Origin: Mycosarcoma maydis
Taxonomy: Eukaryota; Basidiomycota; Ustilaginomycetes; Ustilaginales
Direction: 5' to 3'
NCBI RefSeq assembly: GCF_000328475.2
Contig: NC_026478.1
Coordinates: 558,001-622,000 of the forward strand
DNA length: 64,000 nt
Under the pieces are notes generated by a model. The model ran no database searches, was not told where the DNA came from, and worked only from the letters and a program-made list of their open reading frames with translations. This document shows, in pieces, positions 10,461 through 21,093 of this stretch; within the stretch, counting starts at the first letter, position 1; each line of letters starts with the position of its first letter. Position numbers and translations under genes: made by a program.

Positions 10461-10948
10461 CGGGGTGGGGGGTTACTAGACGGGCGCCCAGGCGCACAGG
10501 TGCAGCGGTGAGTGAACACGCGCAACGAGGTTTGCTTGTCAATCAGCATTCTTGACTGTTGCAGCTAATCACCATCCATTTCGTCACCCACTTACCATCC
10601 TCCCGTCAAGCATTCTCGATTGTATCCTCCCACATCTTCCCACACTGTTCGCTGGATCGCTTCATCGCTCGATAGAAATCTCGAGTTTCGGCGGAGATCG
10701 CTCCGAATTCAACATAGGATCAGCCAACGTAGTTACCAAGCCGGATCTTCCGATCAGCCTATCGTGGCGTCAAGGCTAATCTGCCAGTGTCTCTTGATAT
10801 TTCGACGCAATAGAATCCACCTCAACGAGCCATCTTCCCACGCTTTCGGACTTATCTTCCTTGGTTCACCATCTTCGTCCGGAATATCCGTCTAGATCTT
10901 TGACCCTTCTTGACCACGACAGCACATCAATTCTCACGTGACTGAGCG

Positions 10949-13789
10949 ATGAGCGTTCTGGCGCCACCACCGTCTCCTTCGCCTTCGTCGTGCTTTGATG
11001 CTATGCTCTCCGACTCTGACATCAACATTGATCGAAAGATGGCCTCCAACAGCCTAAAGCGCAAGGCGTCCACCGGCACCAACCCACACTCGTCGCATGG
11101 AAACGCCTCGTCCAGCGATGCCGAGAATCGTCCCATCCTATCATCGATTGCTGATCGAAGCCGCACCAAGGTTGGCGTGCAGGACAAGCAGCGGAATTCT
11201 GCGACAACGTCTAGGTCGTTGTCTGTGTCACCGAGCCCAGCTGCAAAGAAGCTCAAGCTCAGTAGCGCAACTCCCTTGGTCGAACTCAAGAACGGCAGAC
11301 TCGTGCTCAAGCAAAAGGCGGTCAACTGGGCCGGCATGATGCCTGTCATGAAGGCCGTCATTGCTTTTCAGGAATATCTCGATGGTCAGGAGAGCCTTGA
11401 CGAAATCCCTGTCGAGCATCTTCACGTGATCGCGAAGCTAGCTCACGAAAGTGAAAAGTCATTAGTCGAGCTTGCCAAGACGATCCGCAGTAGACTGGCA
11501 CCCGAAACCGAACTCGGCTCGAGCGATTCCGAGATATCTTCTTCTGCTTCGACAGCCTTCAAGGGAAAGCTCTCGCTATCTGCCATTCAATCAGCGATCG
11601 GTACTGTGGCAGAAAGAAGAAACTACGGTATTGACATGAGCGACATTCCAAGCCACTCTTCCACCAGCACATCCCACGACACACCTGCTGTCCCCGCTGC
11701 TCTACAGCTGTGGCGATGGGAGGTCATCGATGATTCTATGCTGCCAGAAGACTTCTTAACCAAGCTCTCACAGCGCCGAAGCGACCGCGAAGCTGCACAC
11801 ACGCAGGCACAGCAGCTCTTTGCGAACCTCAAACAAGAAGAGAGACAAGCCTTGCTTGACAAGTCTTCTAAATCCAGAATCTCGGCCACTGTGGCGATTG
11901 ACAAACCTTGCTCCTCAACTTCGACCCCTTCGAAGTCCAAGGCCAAAGCCAGCATCACAGCAGCCAGATCCACATCAACAGAGCCTATCACGATCGAGGA
12001 TGAACTCGATGATGGCTCTGTTGCCGACAACGAGCATGATCGCGAATCCCTGTCGACACCGATTGCTTTGCACAAGCGCAAATCCTCTTCGTCAGCATCC
12101 ACACCGCAACCTACAGCGAAGCGCCCTGCGGCTGGCGGCGAGGCATCGACGCCTTCCGCGTCATCTTCGCCCAAGGAAAAGCGCAAGGCCAAGGAGTCAA
12201 TGGAGCTTTCGCCCGAAAAGCAAAAGGAGAAGGACGAGAAAGAGGCCGCCAAGGCTGAGCGGCTGAAGGCCAAGGAGGCCAAGCGTCTCGAACGTGAGAC
12301 TAAGGAGCTCGAGAAGCAAAAGGCCAAAGAAGCAAAGGAGGCTGAGCTCAAGAAGGCTGAGGAGCAAAAGAAGCGTCAAGCCAATTTCTTTACGTCGTTC
12401 GTCAAGAAGGTCGTGCCTAAGAGCCCGACGAAGTCGACCGTCGGCGCTGCTATTGCCTTGGGCAGTGTCGCGGCTGGCCACGCAGCCGGTGGAACTGTCT
12501 CGGACTTTGAGCGTACCTTCCTGCCTTGCCAGTACAAGGATCTTGCGCCGATCAATCGCTTTGCCCGGCCTGCGGGAACTGTCAAGGAGCCACAGATGGG
12601 CCAAGAAGCGCTAACGCGCGAGGAGATGCTCTCACAGTTGATCACGCGTTCCTCTGTACTCAAAGGCTCTGCGCCTCGCCGACGAAAGGGTGTACACCCG
12701 CCCGTCTCGGTGCGCGACATCAAACGGATCGTCACCGAGTCGGACGTTCTCGGCGGCAATGCACAAGAGCAAGCGGAAAAGGCACTCGAAGCTCTACAAG
12801 ACCGTAACAAGGTGCAGCTCAAGCTGCTGCAATTCGAGTCGGATCGTCGGCCAGGATGGTACGGTACGTGGACCAAGTCGACGAATCTGATCGGCCCGCG
12901 GTGTCCGCTGGGCCAAGACCCGGTCTCATTGGACTACTCGTACGACTCGGACGCGGACTGGGAAGAGATGGGCCAAGTCGAGGGTGAAGATGTGCAGGAT
13001 GGCGAGGAGAAGGAGGACGACAGTGTTGTGGACGAAGATGAAGATTCTGAGATGGACGATTGGCTTGTCGACGATCTTGAGGTGGAAGAGGAGGAGGAAC
13101 AGCAACGACTGGCGGCTATGGACGTTGATGATGACGATGTCATCGAGATTGACGCCAAGGGGTTGCCAGTGCCGCCCGTTCAACTCGCCGCAACCACCAA
13201 CTTGCTGCATCCCAAGAAGAAGAAGAAAGTCAAGCTTCTAGGCAGGCGATTCGATGCCAAGCTCGTGCCGTTCTCCGCTGGCCCGCATTGGGAAGGCGAA
13301 TTGGGCAGGTGCGACTACGAGCTCTTTTCGTCGTACCGCATCGAGTTTCTCAACGACGCGTGCTTCGGGCTGAACCCTTTTACTTTTACTTGTGCGGAGC
13401 CGATGGGTTTCTCTGCAGAGGACGCTGTACCGCCGGCGGCGATGGACACGGACAGTGTCCGCAGGGCTGCCCTGCCAGCGGGCGGAGTGCTGGCCGCGCT
13501 GTGGGGGGAAGCCAACCCTGAATCAACGCCTGCTCTTCGCGCCAAAGATTCGAGCAGCTTCAAACACCAGCTGCGAGAAGACGCTATCCCGGCACTCCTG
13601 AAATGCATCGACGGCAGCACGAAGACTCGCGCAGGTCTCGTCGACGATATCAAAGAACGTCTAGACCAACTCGGCAAATCAGCAAGTAAGAACGCTATCG
13701 CTGAAAGAATCTCGGCCTACGCCAAGAAGGAGAAAAAGCCCAATTCGCCCTGGATCGTCAAGGATGACTGGAGGAGTAGCATGGCATGA
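10949..13789 (+). CDS. CAC1: Chromatin assembly factor 1 large subunit (p150 / Cac1 type)
   Basis: Histone H3-H4 chaperone subunit that works with PCNA to assemble nucleosomes behind the replication fork. In the 946-residue protein, a long S/T-rich N-terminal part is followed by a highly charged KER-type coiled coil (about residues 409-480, dense in K, E and A). Next comes RQANFFTSFVKK, a PIP-box-like segment placed as in other CAF-1 large subunits. The central signature WYGTWTKST and then DYSYDSDADWEEM leads into a long acidic stretch (about 660-720, EDVQDGEEKEDD and EVEEEEEQQ), matching the ED domain. The C-terminal 120 residues resemble the winged-helix region. The ATG is genuine and there is no intron. 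Identification rests on domain order and the W-x-DYSYDSDADWEE signature. Confidence 0.88.
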   Translation: MSVLAPPPSPSPSSCFDAMLSDSDINIDRKMASNSLKRKASTGTNPHSSHGNASSSDAENRPILSSIADRSRTKVGVQDKQRNSATTSRSLSVSPSPAAKKLKLSSATPLVELKNGRLVLKQKAVNWAGMMPVMKAVIAFQEYLDGQESLDEIPVEHLHVIAKLAHESEKSLVELAKTIRSRLAPETELGSSDSEISSSASTAFKGKLSLSAIQSAIGTVAERRNYGIDMSDIPSHSSTSTSHDTPAVPAALQLWRWEVIDDSMLPEDFLTKLSQRRSDREAAHTQAQQLFANLKQEERQALLDKSSKSRISATVAIDKPCSSTSTPSKSKAKASITAARSTSTEPITIEDELDDGSVADNEHDRESLSTPIALHKRKSSSSASTPQPTAKRPAAGGEASTPSASSSPKEKRKAKESMELSPEKQKEKDEKEAAKAERLKAKEAKRLERETKELEKQKAKEAKEAELKKAEEQKKRQANFFTSFVKKVVPKSPTKSTVGAAIALGSVAAGHAAGGTVSDFERTFLPCQYKDLAPINRFARPAGTVKEPQMGQEALTREEMLSQLITRSSVLKGSAPRRRKGVHPPVSVRDIKRIVTESDVLGGNAQEQAEKALEALQDRNKVQLKLLQFESDRRPGWYGTWTKSTNLIGPRCPLGQDPVSLDYSYDSDADWEEMGQVEGEDVQDGEEKEDDSVVDEDEDSEMDDWLVDDLEVEEEEEQQRLAAMDVDDDDVIEIDAKGLPVPPVQLAATTNLLHPKKKKKVKLLGRRFDAKLVPFSAGPHWEGELGRCDYELFSSYRIEFLNDACFGLNPFTFTCAEPMGFSAEDAVPPAAMDTDSVRRAALPAGGVLAALWGEANPESTPALRAKDSSSFKHQLREDAIPALLKCIDGSTKTRAGLVDDIKERLDQLGKSASKNAIAERISAYAKKEKKPNSPWIVKDDWRSSMA

Positions 13790-13934
13790 TAATGGTCTCT
13801 TTTATAAGTTATTTCGAGTTGAATCTCAGATTGCATTGCATTCACGAATTTTTACAGGTCGGTGTGTGGCTGTGTATGAAGCGAGGATCGGGTTGGATTG
13901 GCAAGTAAGCTGGAGGTGAGCGGAGAGTGGAGAA

Positions 13935-15845
13935 TTAGTACAGGCTGCCGTAGGTTCCGCCTGGTCGGGGAGGCTGTTGTTGGGAGCGGGAGTTCCAGCC
14001 GAAGTTTTGGGATGATGTGCCTTGTAGTGGAGCGTTGGCGCCTGTGGCTGGGGTGAAGGCTGGGGTAGGTGCCGGAGGGAAACTCTGGTTGGCAGTGGCA
14101 GTGAAACCTAAGCCTGGAATGGCCAAGTCGTCGTCGGCTGTTGGTGCAGTGAAACTTGCACCATCCTGCTGCATATGGTCGTTGGTAAAGGTCGGAATGA
14201 AGCTCTTACTGCCCGCGCCCCCTAGACCGGGAATGAAGCTGTCGTCGGCTCCACCAGCACCTAAGAAGCTCGCGTTGATCGCATCGAATCCTCCTCCAGA
14301 GGGCGCTGCGCTTGTGCTGGCATCACCCAGGCGCGCGCGCTGCCAGAACCTCGTCATATGATCGTTACTTCCACTACATAACAGATGCCCAAACGGATGC
14401 CACTCTAAGCTCCACACGTTGCTCTCGTGCGCCGTCTCATTTCGATACAACAACTCGTCTCCACTCTTGCGTCCCTCCCCCACATCCATCCCGTCTCCTC
14501 CACCGCCAATCATACTGCTCTCTCCCCAGTTGTATCCCGATAACGCCTGGTTGGTCGCTCCACTCAGATCCCAGAATAGCATACTTCCTTCGCTTCCACC
14601 GCTCACCAGCAGATCGTGATGCAGCGGATGGAAATCCAACGAACACACCTCCTTGTTGTGCCCCCTCAACGTCGTCTGTTCGGCCATCATGCGTAGATCA
14701 TACAGCTTGACCGTCATATCGCGCGATGCTGTGGCGAAGCGCAAACCATCTGGCGAGAACTTGCACGCTTGCACCGTGTTCTTGTGGTTATGAAACGTGG
14801 CTAGGCACGTCCCACCCGGTGTGGCTCGTGGATCCCATACTTTGACGAGGTTGTCTTTGCTGCCGCTGATCAGCATGCCTTTGCTTGCATGCCAATCCAA
14901 GCATTTTACATCCCAACCGTGCCCGCTCAATTCGCGAATCTGTTTGGACGAATCAAAGTCCCAGATCTTGAGCAGACTGTCGTCACCACCTGAGGCGAAC
15001 TTGGAGTCGTCCGGAGACCACGCCAATCCTCTCGCAGAGTCCGTGTGCGCGGTGAACGACTGCAACGTGTTGAGATTGGATTGGAAGTACTTGACCGTTC
15101 CGTTCTGATCTGCAGAGATTAGAAATGTTCCGGATTTACACCACGCCATCGCGCGTACCGCCGAATCGTGCGCCTGCATGATCGTCTCAAAGTTGAACGT
15201 CAACCCGTTCCACAACGTGAACTCGCCCGAAGTTGAACCGGTCAACAGCCGTCTTCCATCCGGCATCCATCTGACCACATTGACGGGGCAGCGAATCTTG
15301 TTGGTGCTCGTATGAACCAGTTGCTTTGCTACATTGGTGCTAAGATTATCATAACCAGCGGGGAGAAGAAAATTCGGAATGGCATGAGGCGTCGGATACA
15401 CTCCTCCCCTTAATCCGTCGGGTCGTGTCGTTGTAGACAAACGCTGTCTTAACCTCAGATGTGAAAGAGCACCAAAGTAATCCACAGTTCGACGCTGCAT
15501 GAACTTTTTGATCCTGCGTCCCTCGTAGCCGAGAGCAGTGGCGGCGGATTGCGCGGCCATCTCGGAGACTGTTCGTGGATCGGGTTGCGGCGGTTGCGGT
15601 GCTTCAGTGAGGTGTAGCGACGGTGCCCACGTGCGTTTCTTGTATTGTGGAGACTGAGGTACGTTAGAGAGAGTAGAGTTGGTTTCCATGTCTGCCTCTT
15701 CACCTTCGAGCGTTCGTTTCGAGGTTGATGCCATTGCGTCGGTAGGCGTGGTGGGTGATAGGCTGGAGATGAGCTTGTTCGGCGAGGCGGAGCTAGGTGA
15801 AGTCAGCCCTGCATCCACCTTGGTTTCCACAGCTACCGGGGCCAT
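13935..15845 (-). CDS. PFS2: Polyadenylation factor Pfs2 / WDR33-like WD40 protein
   Basis: WD40 scaffold of the nuclear cleavage and polyadenylation factor, involved in mRNA 3'-end formation. The 636-residue protein has the family entry RRIKKFMQRRTVDYFGAL (near residue 115), then about seven WD repeats: VNVVRWMPDGRRLLTGSTSGEFTLWN, MAWCKSGTFLISAD, LAWSPDDSKFASGGDDSLLKIWD, and on to LEWHPFGHLLCSGSNDHMTRFW. A G/A/P-rich disordered tail ends in PPRPGGTYGSLY. The frame opens five codons earlier at a TTG, and the ATG at 15845 is preferred. It is convergent with the CAF-1 gene, with 145 bp between the stops. Confidence 0.92.
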   Translation of the reverse strand: MAPVAVETKVDAGLTSPSSASPNKLISSLSPTTPTDAMASTSKRTLEGEEADMETNSTLSNVPQSPQYKKRTWAPSLHLTEAPQPPQPDPRTVSEMAAQSAATALGYEGRRIKKFMQRRTVDYFGALSHLRLRQRLSTTTRPDGLRGGVYPTPHAIPNFLLPAGYDNLSTNVAKQLVHTSTNKIRCPVNVVRWMPDGRRLLTGSTSGEFTLWNGLTFNFETIMQAHDSAVRAMAWCKSGTFLISADQNGTVKYFQSNLNTLQSFTAHTDSARGLAWSPDDSKFASGGDDSLLKIWDFDSSKQIRELSGHGWDVKCLDWHASKGMLISGSKDNLVKVWDPRATPGGTCLATFHNHKNTVQACKFSPDGLRFATASRDMTVKLYDLRMMAEQTTLRGHNKEVCSLDFHPLHHDLLVSGGSEGSMLFWDLSGATNQALSGYNWGESSMIGGGGDGMDVGEGRKSGDELLYRNETAHESNVWSLEWHPFGHLLCSGSNDHMTRFWQRARLGDASTSAAPSGGGFDAINASFLGAGGADDSFIPGLGGAGSKSFIPTFTNDHMQQDGASFTAPTADDDLAIPGLGFTATANQSFPPAPTPAFTPATGANAPLQGTSSQNFGWNSRSQQQPPRPGGTYGSLY

Positions 15846-16494
15846 TGTGAAGCAGATCAAGCTCCTTGATGCGAATGCAGTCGGGTCTCAGCTTTAGCCG
15901 TCAGGTCTCGTGTACGAACCTTGCTTCGTCCCTACCACGCAAGGTGATTGTCGTCGTAAAGAGCCACCTGATAGAACCGTTGCAGACTGAACGCTTTCAA
16001 AGACACTGTCTCCTACTTGAAACCGTAGGATTGTTTCAGTGGACGCTTTCAAGGACAGGGTAATGGGTCAAGTAACACTTTTCAACTCATCCAAGCCAAA
16101 GCCAGCATCGGCTGGACCGCGCCATATATACTCATTCGCGAATACTCACCACTGTAGCAGAATCCGACTTCCGCGTTAGTTACGTCCCACACAACGATTC
16201 ACAATCCCCGATTCGCGATTCACGATTCACGATTTACGATTTCACGATTCACGACTCACGACTTGAATTGCGATTTGTTAAGCCGATCGGCGGATTACCG
16301 GTCGACTCTATTCACGATTCCTGACACATGATCATGGATACATGATAGCTACTGATTCACAAAGCTAAGCGTGATGGGAACCATTTCATCTTCTCAGCGA
16401 CTGTTTACCCGGGCTCTCCAGATGAAGAGAACTGCATGGCTGAATGGAAATATAAAAGTACAGAATGGAATAGAATGGAACAGAACGTTGTGTA
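15846..16494. other. Intergenic region between PFS2 and the SLC41-type gene
   Basis: Carries the PFS2 promoter and a dense repeat cluster at 16210-16263. No gene seen. Confidence 0.5.
16210..16263. repeat. Cluster of degenerate heptamer-type repeats
   Basis: About seven successive units related to ATTCACG / ATTCGCG / ATTTACG, with spacing mostly 7-8 bp, ending in two CGACTCA variants. It shows the repeat decaying in place. Confidence 0.8.
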
Positions 16495-18588
16495 TCAAAG
16501 ACCCCCGTGACCAGCACCAGCGTTGACAGCTGCGGTAATGTGGTCACCCAATCCAGTGGCTACCGTGAAAGTCATGACTAGCAAACTTTGACCGACGACA
16601 TCAACGATCGAGGAAACAAACGGCAGACAGTAGATGTCGGGGTCGTAGTCTCGACTCCACAGCACCAGGCAGATCACATGTGCCAAGTAGAGCGCAAACA
16701 AGTTGGCTGCTACACTGGCTCCGACAAAGGATACGGCAAAGATCCAACCAAAAGTCATCTGGCCCGAAACACGGATGAGAATGATGAAGGTCGACTTGAT
16801 ACCGACACCCATGGTGAGTAAGCTGATGGGCACGAGCCAGCCCTCAATGGGAGGGATGGCCATGATGGAGCGAATCGAAGCGAGCATGCCTCGAACGCCG
16901 CCTGCACTGCCGGCCTTTGAGGAGGCGCGGAGGAGTGTGGCGCCTTTCCCCGAGTGAAGACCCGTGGTGATGCGTGATGCAAAGATGGCTGCGCATGCAC
17001 CAGGCAGACCGCTGATGACGGGAGCGAGCAGCGCAAAGCCTTGATATCGCCCGACAAAGTTATCCAGCACCAATCCTGCACCCGACGAGATGAACATGGC
17101 AATCAACAGTGGGACCCAACCGGATGTCAGAAGTTCCCTCACATAGGCGTTCCTGTAGGTAACGACGAAGCAAGCGATACAGGCGACCGCCATGGCCGCA
17201 AGGATGACAGTTGCCAGAAAGGTGCCCTCGAAATGCACCAGCGATGATGCGAGCAAGCCGAGCAGAGTGAGGGTGGTAAGGTCCCCGAGCGAAGCAGCCA
17301 GGGGCGAAGCGATGTTGTCTGGGTTGGCACCGGCGCGTCGAGCCATAACGACGAGCGCACACATGAACGATCCGAGAATGGCTGATGAGAGTGAAGCTGA
17401 GAGCATGCCGGTCGCAATTACGAGGACAAATTCAAAGTATCCATTGCGAAGTCGCAAAGCAGGGTCCGAAGGTGGTTTTGGATGGTGATGAATGATGCGT
17501 CGCTTCTGCAACCAGGATGCTGTTGGTTGCGAACCAGCACTGGCAAGCGATCGACGACGATTCCGCAAGGTGACGGCGGAAAACGCGCTTCGTACAATGC
17601 TGCTTATCAAAGCATTCTCGGGTGTCTGTTTATGCGGCGTGATGGGTGCTGGAGATGATGCAGGCACGTCAACTTGCGGATCAGGCGTGACAACACCCAA
17701 TACGAATGCGAGCACGCCGGCAAACATGGAGACAATGAGCGCCTGCACCTGTAGCAGCGCCAAGTTGCCTCGGATAAGCGTCTCTCTAGTCCTTCTGACA
17801 TCAAGCTCGCCAATGTTGGCCGAGGTGGACATGCGGAGCGAGAGGTTCATTTCGAGATTGCCCTTCATGTTAAGAAGGATAGGAATGAGAATGAAAAGTT
17901 TGTCTACTTTCTGGAAAACGGGCCAGCGTGCGAGATGGACGAGAAGCTCGCCCGAGAACATGAGCGAGAGCACGGATACGATCAAGGTGGGTAGCGCTTC
18001 TCGTGCAATCTCCCAGAACCTGGAAAAGGTTGAGCGGGCGGCGAGTCGAGAGGCGGTCCCACGCCGATCGACAAAGCCGGCAGTGCCGAGCAGCGAGGCA
18101 TGCGTTTCGTACTCGTCATCTACGTCTTGATGTCCAGCATGGGTGGAAGTGCGAGGCAGGGTTGGCGAGTTGGACGCCTCAAGGTCACGGGTCGAGGGCC
18201 CGCGCTTTAGATCTGTGTCCGAGTAGTTTGAATCTCCGGCACTGGCCTGCAAGGTCCTAACGTCATCATTGTCACTAGCATTAGTGTGATCATACTCGGC
18301 ATCATTGTTGTACTCTGCAATACGGATAAGTTGAGAATTGATTGACTTTACATCGGAGGTTACCTCTTGTGTTGGGTCTGAGAAGCTGCCCACGTTGGTG
18401 GTGTCATCGTCGCGATGGTCATCATTACTGCTCTCGCTTTCGCTCGATATGGTATGATGTGGTGCCTCTGCTGCCGTGTCGTGGTCGATCAAGTTGGTGG
18501 CAGCGGCGACACTGTTGGGATGAGCGTCTATGGCTGAAGTGTTGTCATTGTGACTGAAGCTTTTGTTGGGAGGTGACGCGTTGACCAT
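16495..18588 (-). CDS. SLC41/MgtE-type divalent cation (Mg2+) transporter
   Basis: Predicted membrane transporter for magnesium or related divalent cations. The 697-residue protein has a 190-residue acidic, S/D/N-rich cytoplasmic N-terminus followed by two MgtE-like repeats. The first contains VFQKVDKLFILIPILLNMKGNLEMNL and NIGELDVRRTRETLIRGNLALLQVQA, the SLC41 signature. The second, after a linker of about 70 residues with RRRSLAS and KRRIIHHHPKPP, contains PDNIASPLAASLGDLTTL and FVGRYQGFALLAPVISGLPG. Around ten hydrophobic segments are visible. The start is a real ATG with a TATATA box about 128 bp upstream (18716-18721). Plasma-membrane, vacuolar or mitochondrial location cannot be told from sequence. 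Confidence 0.82.
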   Translation of the reverse strand: MVNASPPNKSFSHNDNTSAIDAHPNSVAAATNLIDHDTAAEAPHHTISSESESSNDDHRDDDTTNVGSFSDPTQEVTSDVKSINSQLIRIAEYNNDAEYDHTNASDNDDVRTLQASAGDSNYSDTDLKRGPSTRDLEASNSPTLPRTSTHAGHQDVDDEYETHASLLGTAGFVDRRGTASRLAARSTFSRFWEIAREALPTLIVSVLSLMFSGELLVHLARWPVFQKVDKLFILIPILLNMKGNLEMNLSLRMSTSANIGELDVRRTRETLIRGNLALLQVQALIVSMFAGVLAFVLGVVTPDPQVDVPASSPAPITPHKQTPENALISSIVRSAFSAVTLRNRRRSLASAGSQPTASWLQKRRIIHHHPKPPSDPALRLRNGYFEFVLVIATGMLSASLSSAILGSFMCALVVMARRAGANPDNIASPLAASLGDLTTLTLLGLLASSLVHFEGTFLATVILAAMAVACIACFVVTYRNAYVRELLTSGWVPLLIAMFISSGAGLVLDNFVGRYQGFALLAPVISGLPGACAAIFASRITTGLHSGKGATLLRASSKAGSAGGVRGMLASIRSIMAIPPIEGWLVPISLLTMGVGIKSTFIILIRVSGQMTFGWIFAVSFVGASVAANLFALYLAHVICLVLWSRDYDPDIYCLPFVSSIVDVVGQSLLVMTFTVATGLGDHITAAVNAGAGHGGL

Positions 18589-21093
18589 GGATCGCTGGCA
18601 AGATATTGGTAGATCTGATTGTACCCGCCAACGAGCACAAAGGAAGCGTTGAGGGAGAGGGGTGGATAGGTGGGATGGTTGTGTGGGTAAACAGAGGGCT
18701 AAGAAGGTGCGACGGTATATAGGAAGTTGTAGAACAGGAGACTCTTCGAAGAGAAGGAGAGTGCGAGGGTCTAGATTGATAAAAGCTCAACTTGCCTTAT
18801 TGCAGTTGCCCTGCTTGCCGGTCGTTACTCACGATTTGTCTCGGAGAGTCGTGAGTAACGAGTGAGGGCCAAAACAGCGCTGTGAAATGGAGAATAACTT
18901 TTTTGTTCGTTAATGTTGAATTCGCAATTCACGATTGCAGCGTGATTCAAGATTGCGTGAGAAGAGAGAGGAATGTGGAGCGCTAGTTGGCGGCTAGATG
19001 TGAGCACAAGCACCAAGAGCTGGCAGCGTTCACGGCTGTTGCTTATTCGAGGTAACCGTGGATCTGAATCACGAATGCCTACTGATAAACACAGTGAAAG
19101 CCTTTTTTTTTTATCAATTCTTTTTTGGTTTTTTCTTCTCATGTCTTCTAGGCTTCACGATTCACGGTTCATTTGTGATTCGATATCCTCATGACTTTAT
19201 TGAAAATTGTGAATTCAAAGTTTGTCCGCTCCGCTGTGAATCAAATTGAGTTCAAACGCACGCGACCTTGACCAAGTGCTTATTTTCATTCGTGATTGAT
19301 TCTTCGTAGTGATTTGACTCGCCTGCCTCGCAGTTCAGCTAGGCATACTGGCGTAGTCACTGCAACTGCAGCTCTTCTTTCAAGGTGTGTTTATGCGCTT
19401 GCCAAGTTGCCCGAGTTGTGGGTGTGTTTGGCGGTGCCACTTTCGCCACAAAGGTGATACGTCGAATCAACAGTGGCAAGGCAAGTATATGATCTTGACG
19501 ATCGTATCAGCCAGCTTGAAGCCAAACCAGTCCGAGCCAATCAAACGGAAAACTTTCGTCCGACTCTTTGCTTTGGTGTCTCACCAAGTCTCGATGAGAT
19601 CGAAAGAGTAACGAAGTCATGAGTCAACATTGCCAAAGGTGAGTCGTGATCGTGGTCGGTGTGAAGTGGTGCATTTGTAGTTATGATTGTTCAAGATTAA
19701 GGTAGGACCAATAGCTCCGATGGGTCCTGCATATATCCTGCAACGCCCGTAACGATTGTGCTCGTTACTCTTCCGCACTTGCATCTTCTCCGAATCAAGT
19801 CAGTTGTTGTCGCTTGTCCAAGTACAGCTCTCGTGTTCCCAAGTCTTGAAAGCCAACATGTTGAGTTCGAATCGGAGTCAAAATAGGACTCGCAAACACA
19901 GGCTTTGCAAGCAGTTGCGCCAACGCTTCCAGAGGAAATCGTGATCGACAACCCGACGCTTCGCTTGTTCACACGAACAATTAACTTTTTGATACAAATT
20001 AACTTGACGTTGATCTTGTCATGCACAAGCAATCGTGAATTCACGATTTGTTTGGCTGGCCTCTCCCATTCGTGATTCATGATTGCCGAAAGTGTGGCAC
20101 TCACTCGCGTATCGTCTGGACTGAGAAAGGGCGGGTTGGCCGCCGCCATGACCCGCGCAACCGTATTCACTCATCTGCCAGGACCTCCGTCATGCCCCTG
20201 TTCTTCTTTCCAGAAGCTTCCCGTCGAACAAAGATGAATTCCTGCTACCTCTTTTTCAAGCCGAGCTTATCAGCTGCGTGACAAGCACAAAGGATTTGTG
20301 ATTGTGATGCCTGTCCCCCTGCTTCAGCCATCATGATTCTTTTAATGCCATGCGGTTCAATTCCTCTTCTCTTACCCCGAAGACGACTTTGACGCTACCA
20401 ACCGCAAATGCAGCTTCCCGTGCAGAGTCCGAAACTAAACCAGTTCTAAGTCATCTTTACAAAGCCGCGATACGATTGGTGGGTAACAGGATGAAATGTT
20501 GAATCGAACAGAGGGGGGAAAAAGGAAATCACGAATATCAATCGTAAATCTCGTCTTAGGCGCTTGTAGCGCGTTGCACCCTGCCACCTTGCGCCTTCTG
20601 GCTGTCGATTCCTCCCACATGGTGCCTTCGCTATCTATATCACGAATCTGGGCCTGACCTACGTTCATGATTGTGACCAAATCTCAAATTTTAGAGAGAG
20701 CTGCCTCAAATGTTCACTGCACGTGGTACTTAGAGATCGGCCAAGAATCTCTTCACCCGATCTTCGATCCTCCCTCACAGCTTGTTGCTTGGCACCATGA
20801 AAGATTCTCATACTCTCGTTTTCATACTCTCGTTCAACGTTGGGAGCTTCGAGCACTCCAAGATGCATTGTTTCTTGTCCGGTTGCCTCGAAGAACAGTG
20901 CTAGCCGACACACAATTGGGGATCCTCTTGTCACTGTCTCTGGGCTGTCCATGTGCCGAAGCCAGTCGCAGGTGGCAGCAGGACAGAAGGAGGCAAGTCT
21001 ACGATCCCATCCCAATACAACTCGCTTGTATGACAACAAGCGTGGCTGACCTGCAGGAGAGGTAGACAGTAGCAATAACGAGAGATAGCGTGT
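18589..21093. other. 2.5-kb gene-poor region
   Basis: Contains the SLC41 gene promoter, several weak heptamer-type repeats (for example near 19155-19180 and 20034-20072) and poly-pyrimidine runs. The only frame with some protein character is 20667-21065 (+), listed separately. Confidence 0.4.
20667..21065 (+). CDS. Possible small hypothetical protein (doubtful)
   Basis: A 132-codon ATG-to-TAG frame whose stop lies 28 bp from the 3' end of TMA7 on the other strand. The translation is mixed and non-repetitive (for example CTWYLEIGQESLHPIFD), but I recognise no domain. Codon choice (TTA, AGA, ATA) is unlike the CTC/CTG and CGC-rich genes around it. An antisense frame of similar length exists. 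It may simply be TMA7 3'-flank sequence. Confidence 0.18.
   Translation: MIVTKSQILERAASNVHCTWYLEIGQESLHPIFDPPSQLVAWHHERFSYSRFHTLVQRWELRALQDALFLVRLPRRTVLADTQLGILLSLSLGCPCAEASRRWQQDRRRQVYDPIPIQLACMTTSVADLQER

Larger units (their letters stand above)
9931..10948. promoter_or_regulatory. Divergent promoter RFC2 / CAF-1 large subunit
   Basis: A 1.0-kb region between two S-phase genes read in opposite directions. It holds three MCB/E2F-like elements (10156-10161, 10233-10243, 10449-10460) and a short run of GGGCTAGGCT-type repeats near 10288-10330. No gene was seen inside. Confidence 0.55.

Noticed and set aside
19830..19900. tRNA-like B-box (AGTTCGAATCG)
   Set aside because: No matching A-box, anticodon arm or acceptor-stem pairing could be assembled around it.
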